Part shown: positions 33,501-41,712 of the stretch, piece by piece
Layout: every line of letters begins with the position of its first letter
Position numbering within the stretch: the first letter of the stretch is position 1
Source of the DNA: Rhodopseudomonas pentothenatexigens
GTDB lineage: Bacteria > Pseudomonadota > Alphaproteobacteria > Rhizobiales > Xanthobacteraceae
Length of the DNA: 64,000 nucleotides
Assembly (NCBI RefSeq): GCF_900218015.1
Contig: NZ_UFQQ01000013.1
Span: 105,381 to 169,380 of the forward strand
Reading direction: 5' to 3'
The notes under the pieces: model-generated
What the model was told of the DNA's origin: nothing
Databases searched by the model: none
Seen by the model: only the letters and a program-made list of their open reading frames with translations
Translations under genes and position numbers: made by a program

Positions 33501-33788
33501 TCGATCCTGCTGGTCGATTTCATCCGCCATTCCGGCGGGGCCGGCAAGACGTTGCGCGAGGTCGTGCTGGAAGCCGGCGCGGTGCGGTTCAAGCCGATCC
33601 TGCTCACCGCATTGGCGGCGATGATCGGTGCGGCCACGATCCTGCTCGACCCGATCTTCCAGGGGTTGGCGATCTCGCTGCTGTTCGGTCTGGCATCGTC
33701 AACCTTGCTGACGGTTCTGGTGATCCCGGCGATCTACATCGTGCTGCGCGACAAATCGCCGACACCGCCGCCGGCCACCGCAAAGTGA
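30564..33788 (+). CDS. RND-family efflux transporter permease, GTG start
   Basis: A 1074-residue AcrB/MexB-superfamily pump with the N-terminal helix, two large periplasmic loops and two six-helix bundles. The proton-relay region is visible in [22 protein letters not shown]. GTG 30564 overlaps the adaptor TGA (GTGA), showing coupling; the in-frame extension upstream lies inside the adaptor and is rejected. [15 protein letters not shown] near the N-terminus is common in the metal/small-molecule branch. With the SqrR-type repressor first in the operon, export of a sulfur-related toxicant is inferred. Confidence 0.92.
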   Translation: [1074 protein letters not shown]

Positions 33789-33861
33789 TGGCGCTGCGGT
33801 GCGATCCGAGGCACAACAGGGCCGCCCCCTGAACCTTGGGCGGTCCTGAGGATTGGAACCG

Positions 33862-34515
33862 ATGATAATTACCCGACGGTCGGCCGTAACCGCAGCGCTG
33901 GCGCTGGCTCCCGCGCTCGCGACCAGCAAAATCCTGGCGGCGCCGACGGCGTCGGATGAGGAAGACGTGCTGTCGACCAATGCGGTGCTGTTCGACGCCG
34001 AGATTCCGGTCGCCGGCAATCCCAAGGGCGACATCACCATCGTCGAATGGTCGGACTATCGCTGCCCCTACTGCAAGAAGGTGGCTCCGGACCTGATGCA
34101 GGTGGTGAAGGACGACGGAAAGATTCGGCTGGTGCTGAAAGACTGGCCGATCTTCGGCGGCGTCTCGACCGATGCGGCGAAGCTGGTGCTTGCGTCCAAA
34201 TACCAGAGCAAGTTTCTGGAGGCGCACGAGGCGCTGATCCGCGCGCCGTCCAAGCTGACCGAGTCCAACCTCGACGAGACGCTGAAAAGCGGCGGCATCG
34301 ACGTGGCTCGCGCCACCAAGGATCTCGACGCCAACCGCGGCACGATCGAAGCCATCCTCAAGCGCAACGACGCGCAGGCCAAGGCGCTCGGGTTCCAGGG
34401 AACGCCGTCGTTCATCGTCGGCCGGTTCCGGGTTCCCGGCGTGCTCGACGTCGCGCTGTTCAAGCAGGCGATCAAGGACGCCCGCGAGGCGGCGAAGAAG
34501 TCCGACAAGAAGTAA
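33862..34515 (+). CDS. DsbA-family thiol oxidoreductase, exported
   Basis: A 217-residue protein with a signal peptide (RRSAVTAALALAPALA), thioredoxin fold and active site C68-PY-C71 (WSDYRCPYCKK), with cis-Pro in QGTPSFIVG. It resembles the DsbA/BdbD-like group (DSBA thioredoxin) acting in the periplasm. It starts 73 bp after the RND pump on the same strand and could be the last member of that operon. ATG 33862 is chosen over TTG 33853. Confidence 0.9.
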   Translation: MIITRRSAVTAALALAPALATSKILAAPTASDEEDVLSTNAVLFDAEIPVAGNPKGDITIVEWSDYRCPYCKKVAPDLMQVVKDDGKIRLVLKDWPIFGGVSTDAAKLVLASKYQSKFLEAHEALIRAPSKLTESNLDETLKSGGIDVARATKDLDANRGTIEAILKRNDAQAKALGFQGTPSFIVGRFRVPGVLDVALFKQAIKDAREAAKKSDKK

Positions 34516-34535
34516 CAGCTTCGAACACTGACCTT

Positions 34536-34617
34536 CCTCGTCGATGCGAGTGCAGCGAAGCAACCCAGGACTTGATGCAAAAGGCTGGATTGCTTCGCTG
34601 CGCTCGCCATGACGGAG
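34536..34617. repeat. Dispersed inverted-repeat element, second copy
   Basis: GATGCGAGTGCAGCGAAGCA and GGATTGCTTCGCTGCGCTCG face each other; it is the same family as 4890-4975 and separates the DsbA-like gene from the FNR-boxed operon. Confidence 0.7.
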
Positions 34618-34649
34618 AGGGTGGGGCACGCGCCAATCTCGCCCACTGC

Positions 34650-34692
34650 TTGATCTGAATCATCATCGCAACCGTCGCGGTCGCGCTAAGCT
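34650..34692 (+). promoter_or_regulatory. FNR/FixK box and -10 of the flavocytochrome operon
   Basis: TTGATCTGAATCAT (34650-34663) differs from TTGAT-N4-ATCAA at the last base only. TAAGCT at 34687-34692 has the class II spacing, giving a start near 34699, just ahead of the first gene. Confidence 0.7.
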
Positions 34693-34722
34693 GCGGCATC
34701 GCATCGCAGCGGGATGACGGTC

Positions 34723-35034
34723 ATGCTCAGCATCCGCTTAGCGGCCTATGCGGCCGTGATGATCAACCTCATCGGTCTGGCGGCGGGTGGAACCTCGGCA
34801 TCCGCGGCGCCGTGGCGCGCCAGCGAGGGCAACACCCGCGGCTGGATGCTGATGTCGCCGCAGGAGCGGATCGAGCATCAGGCGCGAGTCCGAGGCTTCA
34901 TCGACTACACCGCATGCGAGGCTTATCGTGCCGAACACCACGCTCTGATGGTGCAACGGGCGCGCGAGCGTGGTCTCGACCTGCCAGGTGGCGGCCGCGA
35001 TTTCTGCGATCATCTCAAACTTCGGGCGGATTGA
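34723..35034 (+). CDS. Small exported protein of unknown function
   Basis: About 103 residues with a signal peptide (AAYAAVMINLIGLAAGG, cut near SASAA). The mature part is charged and has two cysteines (YTACEAYRAEHH and GRDFCDHLK) that could form a disulfide or bind metal or haem. ATG 34714 is an alternative start, but GGGA is better spaced for 34723. Its stop lies 5 bases before the flavocytochrome GTG, so the three genes to 36663 form one operon under the FNR-like box. No family was recognised. Confidence 0.65.
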   Translation: MLSIRLAAYAAVMINLIGLAAGGTSASAAPWRASEGNTRGWMLMSPQERIEHQARVRGFIDYTACEAYRAEHHALMVQRARERGLDLPGGGRDFCDHLKLRAD

Positions 35035-35038
35035 GCCG

Positions 35039-36301
35039 GTGTCGCCCGCCGGTTCAGTATTGCAGCGTTGGTCGATCCCGCTGCTGACCTTGGCGGTGCC
35101 TTCCGGATTCGCGCTCTGGGCCTTTCCTGAAGATCTTGCGCCGATCCGCGCCGCCGGGATCGTCACCGGCTGGCTCGGCTGCGGATTGTTGCTGGTCAGC
35201 CTGCTGCTGATGCTGCGCGAGCCGCGGCTTGCCGGCTGGCTGGGCGGCCTGGAGCGGATGTATCGCTGGCACCACGCGGCCGGCGTCGCCGCCTATGTGT
35301 TGCTGCTGCTGCATCCGCTGCTGCTCGCCGCCAACAACCTTCCATCGGCCCGAGTCGCTTGGCAGACGCTGTCGCCGGTCACCGAGAGCTGGCAGGTGTG
35401 GTCCGGCTGGCTCGGCCTGCTGCTGCTGATGGGCGGCCTCGTCACCACCTTCATCCGAAGCATTCGCTACGGCACTTGGCGATGGCTGCACGCGTTGCTC
35501 GGCGTCGGCGTGCTGACCGGACTGGTGCACCTGATGCTGCTCGGCATCGACAAGCCGGTGCTGCCGATTCTCGCGGTGGCCGGGGCGATCCTCGGCTGGC
35601 GGCTGCTCCGCGGCGATCTCGGGCTCGGGGCGCGGCCCTATGTGGTGACGGCGGTGCGGCCATTGGCTGCGCGATCCGTCGAATTGGTGCTGCGTCCGCT
35701 CGGCGATCCGGCGTTGGTGGCGGCCGGCCAGTTCGTGCTGGCGGAGTTCGGCAACGGTCACCGCTATCGCGGCTGCGGGGAATTCCACCCCTTCACGGTC
35801 AGCACGATCGCACGGCAGCACGAACTGCATCTCGCCATCAAGGCGCTCGGCGACTGCACCACTCGGATGCTGGCGATCGAGCCCGGCGTTGCGGTCCGGG
35901 TGATCGGCGGGTTCGGTGGTTTCGTCGATCCGCACCAGACGGCGTCGCAATTCTGGGTCGCGGGCGGGATTGGCGTCACGCCATTCGTTGCTTTGTTGAA
36001 CGCCGGACCGCTGCTGCATCGGACGCGGCTGCTGTATCTCTATCGCAGCGAGGCCGATGCCGCCTTCCTGCCGGAACTGCGAGCACTCGCGGCGTCGGAT
36101 CAGCGCTTCACGCTTCACGCCGTCGCTACCGGCGACGATCTTCCCGACCTCGACCGGCTGCTGCCCGATGCCGGCCAATTGTCAGGTGCCGAGTGCTATG
36201 TGTGCGGACCGCCCGGTCTGGTGGTCGCGCTGAAATCCGCGCTCGCCGCCCGGGGCGTCACCGCACGGCATGTCCACTACGAGAACTTCGAGTTCAGATG
36301 A
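35039..36301 (+). CDS. Ferric-reductase-like membrane flavocytochrome, GTG start
   Basis: A 420-residue fusion of a ferric-reductase-like transmembrane domain with a ferredoxin-reductase-type FAD/NAD(P) module. Haem-ligand histidines are likely in YRWHHAAGVAAYVLLLLHP and WLHALLGVGVLTGLVHL. FAD binding is seen at EFHPFTVSTI and NAD binding at VAGGIGVTPFVALL and CYVCGPPG. GTG 35039 has GGGCGGA 8 bases ahead. It should pass electrons from cytosolic NAD(P)H across the membrane. Neighbours supply a b5-like acceptor and a small exported protein. Confidence 0.85.
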   Translation: MSPAGSVLQRWSIPLLTLAVPSGFALWAFPEDLAPIRAAGIVTGWLGCGLLLVSLLLMLREPRLAGWLGGLERMYRWHHAAGVAAYVLLLLHPLLLAANNLPSARVAWQTLSPVTESWQVWSGWLGLLLLMGGLVTTFIRSIRYGTWRWLHALLGVGVLTGLVHLMLLGIDKPVLPILAVAGAILGWRLLRGDLGLGARPYVVTAVRPLAARSVELVLRPLGDPALVAAGQFVLAEFGNGHRYRGCGEFHPFTVSTIARQHELHLAIKALGDCTTRMLAIEPGVAVRVIGGFGGFVDPHQTASQFWVAGGIGVTPFVALLNAGPLLHRTRLLYLYRSEADAAFLPELRALAASDQRFTLHAVATGDDLPDLDRLLPDAGQLSGAECYVCGPPGLVVALKSALAARGVTARHVHYENFEFR

Positions 36302-36663
36302 TGCGCAAGCTGTTCTACGTCTCGACCGCCGCGTTCTGGGTCGCCGTCGCCGGATTCTGGATCGGCGATCTACTGTCGCCGGCTACCGAGCCCACCGCGA
36401 CCGCCGCCGAGCGTTCGATCGGCGCTGCCGAACTCGCCGGGCACGCCAAGCCGGACGATTGCTGGATGGCGATCCACGGCAGCGTCTACGACCTGACGGC
36501 GTATCTTCCGGATCATCCGTCGCGGCCGAGCATCATCGAGCCGTGGTGCGGCAAGGAAGCGACCGAGGCCTACGACACCAAGACCAAGGGCCGCAAGCAT
36601 TCGCCCGAAGCCGACGCCCTGCTGCCGAAGTACCGGATAGGCCGGTTTGTCGGCGGAAGCTGA
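36298..36663 (+). CDS. Membrane-anchored cytochrome b5-like haem protein
   Basis: A 121-residue protein with an N-terminal membrane anchor (VSTAAFWVAVAGFWIGDLL) followed by a cytochrome b5-type domain: DDCWMAIHGSVYDLTAYLPDHP with the first haem His, and KGRKHSPEADALL with the second. HPSRPSI replaces the usual HPGG. The start overlaps the flavocytochrome stop (ATGA). The haem domain should lie outside the cytoplasm, well placed to accept electrons from the upstream protein. Final acceptor unknown. Confidence 0.85.
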   Translation: MMRKLFYVSTAAFWVAVAGFWIGDLLSPATEPTATAAERSIGAAELAGHAKPDDCWMAIHGSVYDLTAYLPDHPSRPSIIEPWCGKEATEAYDTKTKGRKHSPEADALLPKYRIGRFVGGS

Positions 36664-36726
36664 AGCATGCGCCTGTAAACTGGACTCTCGTCGCATTCAG
36701 ATAGCGCGTCGGGGACAAACCGGAGC

Positions 36727-36753
36727 TCCGGTTCTGAGGCGATCAGAACCGGA
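36727..36753. terminator. Bidirectional terminator-like hairpin
   Basis: TCCGGTTCTGA and TCAGAACCGGA form a perfect 11-bp stem with loop GGCGA between the convergent cytochrome b5-like and ccrM genes. There is no strong U-tract. Confidence 0.6.
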
Positions 36754-36767
36754 AGTACTCTGATTCG

Positions 36768-37917
<1,150 letters not shown>

Positions 37918-37980
37918 ATGTGACGCCGTCGGCGACGCGGGACCAACAAACCGACTAGGCGATACATTGCCCCGGCAAAG

Positions 37981-37995
37981 TAAAAATCGACTTAA
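37981..37995 (-). promoter_or_regulatory. CtrA-like box upstream of ccrM
   Basis: On the minus strand TTAAGTCGATTTTTA fits TTAA-N7-TTAA with one mismatch, 83-97 bp above the ccrM ATG. The rest of the 375-bp gap up to 38273 has no convincing gene; a 92-residue + frame there is unlikely. Confidence 0.5.
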
Positions 37996-38273
37996 TTGGA
38001 TTGCAGTTTGGTGACCACGGAACGAACGTCCGGAGGAACGGTTCTCTCTGCCGGCATATCCACGATCGGGAACGTGCGACCTCTCGTCGGTCGGTGTCTA
38101 CGCACGGCCTCCGGTCGGACGAGCGCGATGCCGCGCCGGCTGCCGGCGGCGGCGCTGTGCACTAGGCAATATTTGCCGGGCAGGTTAATGCTAATTGTCG
38201 CCGATTTCTTCCGATCGGCTGCACACCGCGACCGGCGCCGAATCGCCGGTGCCGCCAGATCGAGGACAGGCTG

Positions 38274-39194
38274 ATGCGTTTCGATGACTTCCGTCGCAGC
38301 GACAATATCGACGACCGCCGTGATCAAGACGGTGGCGGCGGGGGTGGTGGCGGTTTCGGTTTTCCGATGGGCGGCGGCGGGCTCGGCATCGGCACAATCG
38401 TGGTGCTCGGTATCGTCGGCTGGGCGCTCGGCATCGATCCGCGGCTGCTGATCGGCGGCGCCGAGATGATTTCCCAGTCGACGCAGCAACATCAAGCCGA
38501 CAGCCGTTCCGGCAAGCAGGGCGCGCCGACCGACGAGATGGGCAGCATGATCTCCGGCGTGCTCGGCGAGATCGATGACCGCTGGAGCGAGATCTTCAGG
38601 GACAGCGGTCAGAAATATGTCGGTCCCAAGATCGTGCTGTTCCGCGGCCGCACCAATGGCGGACGCTGCGGCATGGCGCAGGCGGCGATGGGGCCGTTCT
38701 ATTGTCCGCCGGATCGCCAGATCTACATCGACACCTCGTTCTTCAAGCAGGTCGAAACCCGCTTCCGCGGCTGCTCCGGCTCGGCCTGCCAGTTCACCGC
38801 CGCCTACATCATCGCCCACGAGGTCGGCCATCACGTCCAGAACCAGCTTGGCATTCTCGACAAGGTCAATCAGAAGCAGAGGCAATACGGCGAAGGAGCG
38901 CGGTCCAACGCGCTGCAGGTGCAGGTCGAACTGCAGGCCGACTGCCTGTCCGGCGTCTGGGTCAATCGCGAAAAGAAGAAACGTCCGAACTTCCTCGAAG
39001 ACGGCGATATCGATGCGGCGCTGACCACGGCGGCGGCGATCGGCGACGATACGCTGCAGCGCCGAGCCGGTCGGGAAGTCGTGCCGGATTCTTTCACCCA
39101 TGGCTCCGCAGCGCAGCGCAAACGCTGGTTCATGACCGGCTACCAGCAGGGTACCATCCAGTCGTGCAACACCTTCGCGGCGGAGCGGCTGTAA
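38274..39194 (+). CDS. Neutral zinc metallopeptidase (YpfJ family)
   Basis: A 306-residue protein. A Gly-rich N-terminus leads into one membrane helix (IGTIVVLGIVGWALGID), then a metalloprotease domain with HEVGHH in AYIIAHEVGHHVQNQLG and a downstream Glu in ELQADCLSG. The family is inner-membrane anchored with the catalytic part outside; the substrate is unknown. GAGGACAGG precedes ATG 38274. A palindromic repeat follows the gene. Confidence 0.92.
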   Translation: MRFDDFRRSDNIDDRRDQDGGGGGGGGFGFPMGGGGLGIGTIVVLGIVGWALGIDPRLLIGGAEMISQSTQQHQADSRSGKQGAPTDEMGSMISGVLGEIDDRWSEIFRDSGQKYVGPKIVLFRGRTNGGRCGMAQAAMGPFYCPPDRQIYIDTSFFKQVETRFRGCSGSACQFTAAYIIAHEVGHHVQNQLGILDKVNQKQRQYGEGARSNALQVQVELQADCLSGVWVNREKKKRPNFLEDGDIDAALTTAAAIGDDTLQRRAGREVVPDSFTHGSAAQRKRWFMTGYQQGTIQSCNTFAAERL

Positions 39195-39218
39195 GGCCCG
39201 GGCGCACGACGAATATCC

Positions 39219-39298
39219 GATGCCCGGCCTTGCGCCGGGAATCCACGTCTCGCGATGTGATCAAGACTTAGATGGCCGGGACAAGCCCGGCCATGACG
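39219..39298. repeat. Palindromic repeat (related to 15737-15824)
   Basis: TGCCCGGCCTTGCGCCGGGA and GATGGCCGGGACAAGCCCGG are adjacent hairpin units; the second is nearly identical to one near 15799. Confidence 0.7.
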
Positions 39299-39323
39299 CA
39301 GGTATCGATTCGACAGGGCGATT

Positions 39324-39872
39324 ATGGCGAGCAAAGAGCAACCAAAGCAATTCATCCCGCTCAACATCGCGGTGCTCACCGTGTCGGACACGCGCTCGCT
39401 CGACGATGATAAGTCGGGCGCGACGCTGGTCGAGAGGCTGGGCGGGGCGGGGCACAAATTGGCGGCGCGTGAGATCGTCACCGACGACGTCGAGAAGATC
39501 CGCGCCATCATCCGGCGCTGGATCGCCGACGACGGCGTCGACGTGATCATCACCACCGGCGGCACCGGCTTCACAGGGCGCGACGTGACTCCGGAGGCGA
39601 TCGAGCCGCTGTTCGAAAAACGGATGGACGGATTTTCGATCGCGTTTCACATGATCAGCTGGGCCAAGATCGGCACCTCGACCATCCAGTCGCGCGCCAC
39701 TGCGGGCGTTGCCGGCGCCACCTACATCTTCTGCCTGCCGGGTTCGCCCGGCGCCTGCCGGGACGGCTGGGACGGCATTTTGGCAGCGCAGCTCGATTAT
39801 CGCACGCGGCCGTGCAACTTCGTCGAGATCATGCCGCGGCTCGACGAGCACCTGCGCCGCGCCAAGAGCTGA
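39324..39872 (+). CDS. moaB: Molybdenum cofactor biosynthesis protein MoaB
   Basis: A 182-residue MogA/MoaB-type protein with IAVLTVSDTRSLDDDKSG, IITTGGTGFTGRDVTPEAIE and FCLPGSPGACRDGWD motifs. It adenylylates molybdopterin before Mo insertion, or does so redundantly with MogA. ATG 39324 is the first in frame. It stands alone between a repeat and the CoA-transferase genes. With modD and the NifA-linked operon it is one of several Mo-related genes in the window, but they are far apart. Confidence 0.93.
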   Translation: MASKEQPKQFIPLNIAVLTVSDTRSLDDDKSGATLVERLGGAGHKLAAREIVTDDVEKIRAIIRRWIADDGVDVIITTGGTGFTGRDVTPEAIEPLFEKRMDGFSIAFHMISWAKIGTSTIQSRATAGVAGATYIFCLPGSPGACRDGWDGILAAQLDYRTRPCNFVEIMPRLDEHLRRAKS

Positions 39873-39984
39873 TCCTCGCTCATGAGCGTCTGCGCGCCCG
39901 CGCCTTGACAGCGGTGCGGCGCCACGGAACCATCGCCGCCAATCACAACGCGCAGAAGTCGCGCAGCGACGATGGGAGGATGGT

Positions 39985-40803
39985 TTGGGTCAGATCGTAT
40001 CGATCGAGGCGCTCGCCGCGCAGATCCGCGACGGCATGACGGTGGCGCTGCCGTCCGACAATGGCGGCGTCGCGATGGCCGCCACGGCCGCGATCGTCGC
40101 CGCCCGCCCTCGCAACCTGCATCTCGTCTGCGTCCCGATCAGCGGCATCCAGGCCGACATGCTGATCGGCGAGGGCCTGGTCGGCACCGTCGAAACCAGC
40201 GCGATCACGCTCGGCGAGGCCGGCGGCGCGCCGCGGTTCGCCGAGGGCATTCGTAGCAGCGCATTCACGATCAAGGACGCGACCTGCCCGGCGATCCTGG
40301 CCGGTCTGGTCGCCGGCCAGAAGGGCGTGCCGTTCATGCCGATCCGCGGCATCATCGGCAGCGACGTGCTGAAGATGCGCAGCGACTGGAAGGTGATCGA
40401 TAATCCGTTCACGCCCGATGATCCGATCGTGGTGGTGCCGGCGATACGGCCCGACGTCGCGATCTTCCATGCACCGGAAGCGGATCGGTTCGGCAATGTT
40501 CGGATCGGTCGCCAGACCGAACTGGCTGCGATGGCCTATGCGGCCAAGACCACGCTGGTGACGGTCGAGCGCATCGTCGAGACCTCGTTGTTGGCGGACG
40601 AGCGCAGCGCTGCCGGCGTATTGCCGGCGCTGTATGTCGGCGCGATCTCCGAGGCCCGGAACGGTGCGTGGCCGCTCGGACTCGGCGGCGAATATACCAC
40701 CGACACGGCCGAAGTCGCGCGTTACGCCAAGATGGCGCGCTCCGCGGAGGGCTTCGCCGCCTACATGCAGGGCTTCGCTCAGAAGTTCGAGGCGGTGGCA
40801 TGA
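39985..40803 (+). CDS. CoA-transferase subunit A, TTG start
   Basis: A 272-residue class I CoA-transferase alpha subunit of the glutaconate/IpdA-like type (FMPIRGIIGSDVLK, RPDVAIFHAPEADRFGNVRIG). GGGAGGA precedes TTG 39985, giving MGQIVSIEALAAQIRDGM. The stop overlaps the next gene start (ATGA), so the two subunits are coupled. The pair could move CoA between dicarboxylic or ring-derived acids or act as a hydrolase as in IpdAB; no pathway partner is adjacent. Confidence 0.87.
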   Translation: MGQIVSIEALAAQIRDGMTVALPSDNGGVAMAATAAIVAARPRNLHLVCVPISGIQADMLIGEGLVGTVETSAITLGEAGGAPRFAEGIRSSAFTIKDATCPAILAGLVAGQKGVPFMPIRGIIGSDVLKMRSDWKVIDNPFTPDDPIVVVPAIRPDVAIFHAPEADRFGNVRIGRQTELAAMAYAAKTTLVTVERIVETSLLADERSAAGVLPALYVGAISEARNGAWPLGLGGEYTTDTAEVARYAKMARSAEGFAAYMQGFAQKFEAVA

Positions 40804-41552
40804 GCACAGCGCCCGCGACCTCCCGCGAAATCCTGATCGCCACCATCGCCGATCTGCTCGACGGCGTCCGCACCGTCGCGGTCGGCGCATCGTCGCCGAT
40901 CCCCGCCGCCGGCGCGATGCTGCTGCGCGCCCGCAACGAGCGCCGCGGCCGCGACCCGGTGAGGGTGATCGTTCTTGGATCGCGCCAGCACAATTTCTTC
41001 ACCAACGGCTCGTTCGAGTTGTTTGACGCCACCGCGCAGGGCCGGATCGACGCGTTCTTTCTCGGCGGCGGCCAGATCGACGGGCAGGCCAACATCAATC
41101 TGGTTGGCACCGGCGATTATCCGGCCAGCAGCGTGCGCTGGCCGGGCTCGTTCGGCTCGGCATTCATGTACTATCTGGTGCCGCGGGTGATCCTGTTTCG
41201 CGAAGAGCATTCGCCGCGGGTGCTGGTCGACAAGGTCGACTTTGTCAGCGCGCCAGGGGCGAGCGAGGGAATCTATCGCAGCGGCGGTCCGTACGCGCTG
41301 CTGACCGGGCTGGCGCTGTTCGACTTCGACAAGTCGCGCAAACGGTTCTGCTTGCGCAGCGCGCATCGGGGCAGTTCGGCGCAGGATATCCGCGCCGCCA
41401 CCGGGTTCGACTACGATGCGCCCGCCCGGGTGCCGGTCACGCCGGAGCCGGATGCGGAGACGCTGGCGCTGCTGCGCGGCCGCGTCACCGATGAACTCGC
41501 CGAGTGCTATCCGCAATTCGCCGAAACCCTGGTGGCGGACCGGGCGGCGTAA
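40800..41552 (+). CDS. CoA-transferase subunit B
   Basis: A 250-residue class I CoA-transferase beta subunit (RVIVLGSRQHNFFTNGSFELFD, quoted in part, and FFLGGGQIDGQANINLVGTGD). I do not see the S-E-N-G type catalytic Glu motif usual in SCOT-like beta subunits; VGASSPIPAAGAML occupies the corresponding N-terminal region. That resembles IpdB-like or glutaconate-type variants. ATG 40800 overlaps the subunit A stop. Substrate unknown. Confidence 0.87.
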   Translation: MSTAPATSREILIATIADLLDGVRTVAVGASSPIPAAGAMLLRARNERRGRDPVRVIVLGSRQHNFFTNGSFELFDATAQGRIDAFFLGGGQIDGQANINLVGTGDYPASSVRWPGSFGSAFMYYLVPRVILFREEHSPRVLVDKVDFVSAPGASEGIYRSGGPYALLTGLALFDFDKSRKRFCLRSAHRGSSAQDIRAATGFDYDAPARVPVTPEPDAETLALLRGRVTDELAECYPQFAETLVADRAA

Positions 41553-41559
41553 CCCGCCG

Positions 41560-41712
41560 TCACCGCCGCCGGTTCAGCGCTGCGCGCAGCCACCGGAGCA
41601 AGCCTCGCACGGCGGCCGCGATTGCGGCGCGCTGCAGCGCCCGTCCACGCCGGGCGTGGAACGCGATCAGTTCGGCGGTGACGCGAGGCGGCTGGTGGCC
41701 CCGCGGACGCAT
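41560..41712 (-). CDS. Possible 50-residue basic protein coupled to the MarR-GNAT gene
   Basis: The MarR-GNAT stop and this ATG share bases (TAATG), a coupling pattern. The product begins MRPRGHQPPRVTAELIAFHA and continues with an Arg/Ala-rich amphipathic stretch (ALQRAAIAAAVRGLLRWLRA). It uses GC-rich codons and fills the gap to the convergent CoA-transferase gene. No family was recognised and it may be spurious. Confidence 0.4.
   Translation of the reverse strand: MRPRGHQPPRVTAELIAFHARRGRALQRAAIAAAVRGLLRWLRAALNRRR

Noticed and set aside
37996..38274. 92-residue + frame before the zinc peptidase
   Set aside because: No ribosome site, mixed codon use and no motif; it overlaps the ccrM control region.
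37992..39101. 369-residue minus-strand frame opposite the zinc peptidase
   Set aside because: Antisense shadow with shadow-type composition; the + strand carries the HEVGHH motif and a good ribosome site.
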